A DNA stretch of 64,000 nucleotides from an uncultured Bacteroides sp. GTDB lineage: Bacteria; Bacteroidota; Bacteroidia; Bacteroidales; UBA932. The notes beneath the pieces were generated by a model. That model was not told the origin of the DNA. It was given only the letters and a program-made list of their open reading frames with translations, and ran no database searches. The DNA is taken from contig UREV01000002.1 in NCBI GenBank assembly GCA_900546925.1, positions 76,302 to 140,301 on the forward strand. The letters run 5' to 3'. Position 1 is the first letter of the stretch. Each line of letters starts with the position of its first letter. This document shows, in pieces, positions 59,135 through 64,000 of the stretch. The position numbers were made by a program, and so were the translations under genes.

Positions 59135-61144
59135 TTACTTAGTAATTCTGGCCACCCAGCCACCGCCTGGAGCCATGTGAATCTTCACCTTGCGGTCGGC
59201 CGGAACAGAAATGACCTCATGACGGAAATCACGAGCCGCCCTATCAGCATTGACCCCATCACAAAAAACTTCCATCGTCCAATCGCCGGCACCGAGGAAA
59301 CTCAAATCGAGCGTCAAATCGCGCGCGTCCCATCCCGTCATCGCCCCGACATACCAAGCCTCGCCGCTTCGGCGGGCGAGTGTGATGTACTTTCCGATTT
59401 CGCCGTTCAGGTCAATGCTTTCGTCCCATACGACCGGACAGTCTGCTATGAATTTCGTGCACAAAGGCTCGCTCATATAGTTGGACGGCGAATCGCAAAG
59501 CATGTTCAGAGGAGACTCGAAGACCACATACTCCGCAAGCTGACGGCAACGTGTTCCCTGACTCATGGCCTCGCTGTTAACCGGACGATAATTCTTCTTG
59601 GTGGCATTGCGCATCGCACCCTGTGTATAATCCATAGGGCCTGCAGCCATTCTGATAAACGGAACAGTAACATCGTAAGTAACCTGATCTACAGACGCAT
59701 CGCTCCACTTCATCTGCTCCAGACCATGGACACCCTCGAAGTTCACGACGTTCGGATAAGTCCTGTGAAGACCAGTCGGCTTATAAATGCCATGGAAGTC
59801 CAACATCAGTTTGTATTTGGCAGCAGTTTCTGCAGATCTTCTGAGGAAATCCACTACGATCTGGTCATCCCTGTCCATGAAATCCACCTTGAATCCCTTG
59901 ATACCCATCTCTGAATAATGACGGCAGACATTTTCCATATCCTTGTCGAAAGCAAGGTATCCGGCCCAGAGAATCAGTCCTACACCACGTTCAGAAGCGT
60001 ACTGGCATAGCATAGGGATATCGATTTCAGGAATCACCTGCAGAAGGTCAGCCTTTTTGTTCACTGCCCAGCCCTCATCCAGAATCACGTAAGCGATATT
60101 GTGGGCAGCAGCGAAATCTATATAATACTTGTAAGTGTCGTTATTAATGCCTGCACGGAAATCCACGCCATAGATATTCCAAGCGTTCCACCAGTCCCAA
60201 GCCACTTTTCCAGGACGTACCCAAGTAAAATCAGCATTAGGGTCCTGTGGTGTGGAAAGATTCCAGACAAGATCATTGACAGCAAGATGAGCATCATTAT
60301 CAGTCACCATAATGACCCTCCACGGGAACTTTTCGGCACCGGAAGCCTTGGCGATAAATTTCTCGCGGCTGAGAATCTCATTCTGAAGGTTATTATGCCC
60401 TCCCTGCTTCATCTCTTTCGGGTATGGGGCGAAACGGGCTGAAAGTGTCGAAGCATCGCCCTCGTTGTAGAGGAACATGCCGGGATAATCCAGAAGATCC
60501 GCCTCTGTAAGAAGCACTTTCACGCCATTGTCAGCGTTCACCACGAGTGGTGCAAATGCAAGACGCGACTTGTTCCATTCAGAAAGGCGATGTTCCTTAT
60601 ATGTATTCTCAAAAGAGTTAAAATACTGAGTTTCAAGAGTCTTGGTATGCTGCTTCACATAAGGTATGAATGCGTCCCAATCCTTCGCAAACGCAAATTC
60701 CGCCTTCTCGGACATCACCGTAAAATCGCCCTTCAGCTTGCTCGCAAACCTGTAAGCCACACCATCATCATAAGCGCGGAAGGTCAATGAAAACTCTTTG
60801 AATTCGAGTGTCATTTCGTTATAATGGTCACGGACATCCGATTTTTTGTACACAGTGGCCTGCCAAACCTGATCACGGGAATCCCTGCGGACCTTACGCA
60901 CCTTGTCATCCTGGCCGAAAACGATCCCGTCGGACAAAGTCATGGAAATCTGAGACGGAGCGATCAGCTGGAGAGCATCGCGCGACACCGTATATGAAAT
61001 ATCACTTCCGACAACTACAGTAGCGGAAAGATGTCCGTCAGGCGAAACCACCTGATATGCACCATCATTGGCAGCAACGTCTGCGCCAAAAATAAACGAG
61101 GCGACAAAAGCAGTTATAGCTGCAAAGAAAGTTTTATGTGTCAT
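59135..61144 (-). CDS. Glycoside hydrolase family 97 (alpha-glucosidase or alpha-galactosidase)
   Basis: A 669-residue exported enzyme (signal peptide about 1-25) with the GH97 N-terminal beta-sandwich (to about 270), a TIM barrel (about 280-560) and a C-terminal beta domain. Barrel motifs are YVILDEGWAVNKKADL, GVGLILWAGYLAFD, GIKGFKVDFMDRDDQ, MLDFHGIYKPTGLHRTYPN and NFEGVHGLEQMKW. The Asp in KVDF suits the retaining GH97b subgroup (Asp nucleophile) rather than the inverting SusB type; this is inferred from memory of the family. It lies between mutS (39-bp gap) and tcdA. Confidence 0.9.
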   Translation of the reverse strand: MTHKTFFAAITAFVASFIFGADVAANDGAYQVVSPDGHLSATVVVGSDISYTVSRDALQLIAPSQISMTLSDGIVFGQDDKVRKVRRDSRDQVWQATVYKKSDVRDHYNEMTLEFKEFSLTFRAYDDGVAYRFASKLKGDFTVMSEKAEFAFAKDWDAFIPYVKQHTKTLETQYFNSFENTYKEHRLSEWNKSRLAFAPLVVNADNGVKVLLTEADLLDYPGMFLYNEGDASTLSARFAPYPKEMKQGGHNNLQNEILSREKFIAKASGAEKFPWRVIMVTDNDAHLAVNDLVWNLSTPQDPNADFTWVRPGKVAWDWWNAWNIYGVDFRAGINNDTYKYYIDFAAAHNIAYVILDEGWAVNKKADLLQVIPEIDIPMLCQYASERGVGLILWAGYLAFDKDMENVCRHYSEMGIKGFKVDFMDRDDQIVVDFLRRSAETAAKYKLMLDFHGIYKPTGLHRTYPNVVNFEGVHGLEQMKWSDASVDQVTYDVTVPFIRMAAGPMDYTQGAMRNATKKNYRPVNSEAMSQGTRCRQLAEYVVFESPLNMLCDSPSNYMSEPLCTKFIADCPVVWDESIDLNGEIGKYITLARRSGEAWYVGAMTGWDARDLTLDLSFLGAGDWTMEVFCDGVNADRAARDFRHEVISVPADRKVKIHMAPGGGWVARITK

Positions 61145-61183
61145 ATTTGATAAATTATGTTTATTCTGATTTATAATCGGTTC

Positions 61184-63856
61184 TTATATCCCGAGCTCTT
61201 TCTTCATATTCCGCAGTAAATCGAACGCCTGCATAGGGGTCATATTATTCAAATCCGCGGACTTCAAAGTATCTCTCATTGAGGAAAGCGTCGGGTCATC
61301 CAGTTGGAACAGAGACAGTTGAATAGAACCATCCTGCTGAACCTCGCCCTCCTTCGTATTATAAGGCTTGCTAATCTTCTCCCGCAGGACTCCTGAAGTT
61401 CCGCTTATCTGGACTCCCCCGCCATTTTCGAGTTGGGCCAATGTCTTTTCTGCAGAATCGAGCACTTCCTTAGGCATACCGGCCATCCGGGCCACATGGA
61501 TTCCAAAGCTGTGTTCTGCTCCGCCCTCCTTCAATTTTCGCAGGAAAATGACTTCTTTCCCGACCTCTTTCACGGCCACATGGAAATTCTTCACGCCCTT
61601 GTATGTATCTTTCAAATCATTAAGTTCATGATAATGAGTTGCGAACAATGTCTTCGCACCCTTCCCGTAATTATGGATATATTCCACGATTGCACGCGCG
61701 ATGGACATACCATCATAAGTGGATGTTCCACGTCCGATTTCATCGAGAAGCACCAGCGAACGCTCAGAAAGATTATGCAGAATCATGGAAGTTTCCAGCA
61801 TCTCCACCATAAACGTCGACTCTCCGCGCGAAATATTGTCCGAAGCACCGACACGGGTGAACAGTTTGTCGAAATATCCGAATTTCGCAGATTCCGCCGG
61901 AACGAACGAACCGATCTGCGCCATAAGCACTATAAGCGCGGTCTGTCTGAGCAATGCCGACTTTCCGGACATATTCGGACCCGTCAAAATGATAATCTGC
62001 TGATCCTTGTTATCCAGATGAATGTCGTTCGGCACATATTCTTCCCCGGGTTTCATCAATGTCTCTATGACAGGGTGACGTCCGGCCTTTATATCCAAAG
62101 CCAAACCCTTCCCTACTTCAGGACGACAGTAATGACGTTCCACAGCGAGCTCGGCAAACCCTGCCAGCACATCCAACTTCGCGATCGCAGCAGAATTCAC
62201 TTGAATAGTTCTAATACAAGCCTGAACCTTAGTAATCAACGCATTATAGATAGATGATTCCAAAGCGTATATCTTATCTTCCGCGGAAAGAATCTGTTCC
62301 TCGTAATCTTTAAGTTCCTGAGTAATATACCTCTCTGCGCTCACAAGCGTCTGCTTACGTATCCACTCCGGCGGCACCTTGTCCTTAAATGTGTTGCGCA
62401 CCTCCATATAGTAACCGAACACATTATTGTAACTGATTTTCAATGAGGTGATTCCGGTACGTTCGATCTCGCGCTGCTGCATCTTCAGCAAGTAATCCTT
62501 ACCCCCGCGGGAAATTTCGCGCAGGCGGTCCAGTTCCGCATCCACGCCCTGGGCGATGACATCGCCTTTGCCTACGGCTGCCGCTGCGTCTGGGGTCAAT
62601 GTCTTCGTGATGTCATCAAGCAGCGTCGTACATCCATCGATCGACGACACGAGCTTTTTCAACGGCTCACAGACAGACGTTTCACCGGCATTGACCTGAC
62701 CCGAACAGAGGCTGCGGATCGGTTCGAACTGGGAGAGTCCTCTTCCGAGCTGCAACATTTCGCGCGGCATGATTTTACCGGTCGCGGCGCGGGACATTAT
62801 GCGGTCGAGGTCTCCGATGTTGCTGACATGGGCCTGGACTTGGCTTAGAAGTTCCTGATTTTCAGTGAAATACCCGACAATATCGAAACGGTTCTGGAGT
62901 TCTTTCAGGTCCAGCGACGGCATCGCAAGCCAGCTTCGGAGGAGGCGTGCGCCCATCGGAGAGCAACATTTGTCGATTACACTTACGAGTGACACACCCT
63001 CGCCCCCTGAAGATGCATTGAAAATTTCGAGGTTCCTGATGGTGAAACGGTCCATCCAGACGAATTTGTCCTCGTCGATTCTGGAGATGGAACAGATGTT
63101 GGAAAGTCCTGTGTGCTGTGTCTGTTCGAGGTAGACTATCAACGCTCCGGCCGAGCAGATTCCCAAAGGATAAGGGTCTATGGCATAGCCTTTCAGCGAT
63201 TCTACACGGAACTGTTTTTTCAGTTTTTCCACTGCAGAATCATAAACGAATGCCCATTCTTCCAATGTGGAGATGTAGAGTTTGTCGCCGAACAGTTCCT
63301 GCACCTGCTTCTGGAGACCTCTCTGGACCACGACTTCTTTAGGATTCAGCGAGGCGATGAGGGTGCCGATGTATTCAGGTGTTCCCTGAGTTATCTGGAA
63401 GGTGCCCGTGGAGACGTCCAGGAAGGCGGCGCCGCACATATTTTTGGAAAATGTCAGTCCCGCGAGAAAGTTGTGCTCTTTCTGGTCGAGCATGTTTTCG
63501 CCGAAAGCGATGCCCGGCGTAACCATTTCAGTCACACCGCGCTTCACCAGTGTCCTGGTAAGTTTCGGGTCCTCCAACTGATCGCAGACTGCGACCTTGT
63601 ATCCGGCTCTGATAAGCCTCGTAAGGTATTGTTCTATAGCATGATGCGGAAAGCCGGCCATAGGCACGGCTTCTTTGTCTCCGTTCGATCTCTTGGTCTG
63701 TACAAGTCCGAGGACTTTGCTCACTAAGACGGCATCATCTGAGTAGGTTTCATAGAAGTCTCCTACCCTATACAGCAGCACTGCTTCCGGATGCTGTGCC
63801 TTTACTGAAAAATATTGTTTGAGCAGAGGGGTATCCTCAGTCTGTTTCTTCGCCAT
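61184..63856 (-). CDS. mutS: DNA mismatch repair protein MutS
   Basis: The ATG at 63856 gives 890 residues (MAKKQTEDTPLLKQYFS); a start 33 bp upstream is less like the family. Domain I has the mismatch-probing Phe-x-Glu (VGDFYETYS). The ATPase domain has Walker A GPNMSGKSALLRQ, the Walker B region LVLLDEIGRGTSTYDG and the H-loop ATHYHELNDL. The last 90 residues include a clamp/C-terminal segment. It recognises mismatches and recruits MutL. It is the first gene of the likely mutS-GH97-tcdA unit. Confidence 0.96.
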   Translation of the reverse strand: MAKKQTEDTPLLKQYFSVKAQHPEAVLLYRVGDFYETYSDDAVLVSKVLGLVQTKRSNGDKEAVPMAGFPHHAIEQYLTRLIRAGYKVAVCDQLEDPKLTRTLVKRGVTEMVTPGIAFGENMLDQKEHNFLAGLTFSKNMCGAAFLDVSTGTFQITQGTPEYIGTLIASLNPKEVVVQRGLQKQVQELFGDKLYISTLEEWAFVYDSAVEKLKKQFRVESLKGYAIDPYPLGICSAGALIVYLEQTQHTGLSNICSISRIDEDKFVWMDRFTIRNLEIFNASSGGEGVSLVSVIDKCCSPMGARLLRSWLAMPSLDLKELQNRFDIVGYFTENQELLSQVQAHVSNIGDLDRIMSRAATGKIMPREMLQLGRGLSQFEPIRSLCSGQVNAGETSVCEPLKKLVSSIDGCTTLLDDITKTLTPDAAAAVGKGDVIAQGVDAELDRLREISRGGKDYLLKMQQREIERTGITSLKISYNNVFGYYMEVRNTFKDKVPPEWIRKQTLVSAERYITQELKDYEEQILSAEDKIYALESSIYNALITKVQACIRTIQVNSAAIAKLDVLAGFAELAVERHYCRPEVGKGLALDIKAGRHPVIETLMKPGEEYVPNDIHLDNKDQQIIILTGPNMSGKSALLRQTALIVLMAQIGSFVPAESAKFGYFDKLFTRVGASDNISRGESTFMVEMLETSMILHNLSERSLVLLDEIGRGTSTYDGMSIARAIVEYIHNYGKGAKTLFATHYHELNDLKDTYKGVKNFHVAVKEVGKEVIFLRKLKEGGAEHSFGIHVARMAGMPKEVLDSAEKTLAQLENGGGVQISGTSGVLREKISKPYNTKEGEVQQDGSIQLSLFQLDDPTLSSMRDTLKSADLNNMTPMQAFDLLRNMKKELGI

Positions 63857-64000
63857 ATCTCCATTGCTTTTCAAAATATACAAACTCAAAACTTGCTAAG
63901 CGCAAGCGCTTATTTGAGGGTTATCACTCGTTCGAAGGCTTTAAACCCCACGCACTTTTTGCGTGCACGTTACCCTCACCCTAAATCCCTCCCCTCGGGG
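63857..64000. other. Right-edge intergenic sequence
   Basis: No gene is seen in these 144 bp. Short palindromes are present (AGCGCAAGCGCT near 63898, ACGCACTTTTTGCGT near 63951) and an imperfect inverted pair TGAGGGT / ACCCTCA. The window ends inside a C-rich tract. Confidence 0.4.

Noticed and set aside
63857..64000. Right-edge palindromes as an origin or attachment site
   Set aside because: They are short, no initiator boxes are seen and the window ends in the middle of the region.

Overview
This 64 kb window comes from a member of the Bacteroidales (phylum Bacteroidota). The evidence is a one-piece hybrid two-component sensor, BACON, DUF4270, DUF4294 and DUF3098 proteins, GH97, S46 peptidase, an EF-G2 paralogue, and promoters of the Bacteroidota type (TTTG about 19 nt before TAnnTTTG). 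Genes mostly lack Shine-Dalgarno sites. Genus and species cannot be fixed from the sequence alone. I see no phage, transposase, integrase, CRISPR array or plasmid gene.

Layout. (1) 1-3.9 kb: the start of an ECF sigma factor gene (minus, cut by the window edge) diverges from a large hybrid sensor/regulator that has no receiver domain. (2) 3.9-14.6 kb, minus: rplP through rplQ, 22 genes covering the end of the S10 operon plus the spc and alpha operons, in standard order. (3) 14.6-25.1 kb: eleven unrelated cell-envelope and housekeeping genes (DUF4294, lpxH, uppP, DUF3098, ftsX, a half GT5 protein, DUF4270, acpP, pnuC, uvrC, a TlpA-like thioredoxin). (4) 25.1-29.0 kb, minus: rplC through rpsC, the first part of the S10 operon without rpsJ. 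The normally continuous S10-spc block is therefore cut between rpsC and rplP by about 10.6 kb; each half carries its own promoter, and the rpsC end carries a terminator.

(5) 29.2-34.2 kb, plus: cdaA, mutS2, yraN-like and a divergent mannose-1-phosphate guanylyltransferase-like gene. (6) 34.4-42.8 kb, minus: four surface lipoproteins, two of them tandem paralogues combining BACON-like domains, EF-hand calcium loops and leucine-rich repeats, then a BACON-like multidomain protein and an Omp28-like thioredoxin-fold protein. (7) 43-50 kb: aspS (minus), rsmA, ppa, a lysoplasmalogenase-like gene, panE (plus), rnhB (minus) and a small protein resembling half an AraC DNA-binding domain. Several intergenic gaps here hold related GC-rich sequences lying just after stop codons. 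(8) 50-58 kb, plus: EF-G2 with a structured leader, a DPP7-type S46 peptidase, an Mrp/ApbC ATPase, tRNA-Ser(CGA) and a lipoprotein with duplicated OB-like modules. (9) 58-64 kb, minus: mutS, GH97 and tcdA.

The most unusual points are the split ribosomal operon, the receiver-less hybrid sensor, the EF-hand/LRR lipoprotein pair, an EF-G paralogue without the catalytic histidine and with a strong 5' hairpin, dispersed 3'-end repeats, a 26-bp inverted repeat, and a frequent CATTGAC heptamer.
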